DNA from: Candidatus Nitrosopolaris rasttigaisensis
GTDB taxonomy: Archaea > Thermoproteota > Nitrososphaeria > Nitrososphaerales > Nitrososphaeraceae
Assembly: GCA_933226995.1 (NCBI GenBank)
Contig: CAKOFP010000194.1
Coordinates: 1-5,918, forward strand
Direction of reading: 5' to 3'
DNA: 5,918 nt
The translations under genes were made by a program, and so were the position numbers. The number at the start of each line of letters is the position of its first letter. Position 1 is the stretch's first letter. Below, in pieces: positions 5,838 through 5,918 of this stretch. The notes beneath the pieces are model-generated. The model did no database searches and was not told the DNA's origin. It was given only the letters and a program-made list of their open reading frames with translations.

Positions 5838-5918
5838 ACAACACCTCAATTTTCGCGTTACTGACTATGATTAAATCATCGCCGTATCCATAATATAGGC
5901 ATTGGCTGTCGTGACGGA
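5838..5918 (+). other. Region after cbiF; possible start of the next cobalamin gene
   Basis: Stops occur in all three forward frames between 5838 and 5900. Two frames are open at the right edge. One, from TTG 5902, reads M-A-V-V-T, similar to the N-terminus of CbiG-type proteins. The other reads I-G-I-G-C-R-D-G (5895-5918), similar to the start of the CbiG C-terminal domain, but it follows a TGA at 5868-5870 with no standard start codon between. CbiG would be the next enzyme after CbiF, so either is plausible; too little sequence is present to decide. Confidence 0.3.
5867..5879. repeat. 13-bp dyad in the cbiF downstream region
   Basis: ATGATT-A-AATCAT is a perfect 6-1-6 inverted repeat. Its AT-rich centre (TTAAAT, 5871-5876) also resembles a TATA element, and lies about 28 bases before a TTG at 5902. 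A promoter-operator for the next gene is possible but unproven. Confidence 0.35.

Overview
The window looks like a chromosome segment of an ammonia-oxidising-type archaeon (Thaumarchaeota/Nitrososphaerota), though this is inferred from gene content and not from any marker RNA. The evidence is an archaeal-type NFACT/RqcH protein, a Mut7-C family PIN-like RNase, a CBS-domain protein with a C-terminal zinc knuckle, an EMC6-like small membrane protein, and early-cobalt-insertion cobalamin genes. AT-rich TATA-like elements sit about 25-32 bases before start codons with little or no leader, as expected in archaea. Base composition is moderately AT-rich and looks even throughout. I see no mobile element, CRISPR array, tRNA or rRNA.

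Layout. The left half (1-3179) is a minus-strand operon read right to left: rqcH-like NFACT gene, CBS-domain/zinc-knuckle gene, then a Mut7-C RNase gene that runs off the left edge. All three overlap: about 17 bp at the first junction and about 50 bp at the second. They were therefore probably transcribed and translated together. A divergent intergenic region of about 150 bp (3180-3332) carries TATA-like elements for both directions and an 8-bp palindrome between them.

The right half (3333-5837) is on the plus strand: a three-helix EMC6-like membrane protein, then cbiT, cbiL and cbiF. A gap of about 120 bp before cbiL holds two candidate promoters, a perfect 7-bp inverted repeat and a Shine-Dalgarno-preceded AUG-UAA start-stop. 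cbiL and cbiF overlap by 14 bp. The last 81 bases hold a 13-bp dyad and perhaps the first codons of the next gene.

Function. CbiL, CbiF and CbiT are three of the S-adenosylmethionine-dependent methyltransferases of the anaerobic corrin ring pathway, acting at C20, C11 and C15 (with C12 decarboxylation). The other ring-contraction and methylation enzymes are not in the window and probably lie to the right. The left operon joins a ribosome-quality-control factor with a probable RNase and a nucleotide-sensing CBS protein. A shared role in RNA or translation surveillance is a reasonable inference but is not shown by the sequence.
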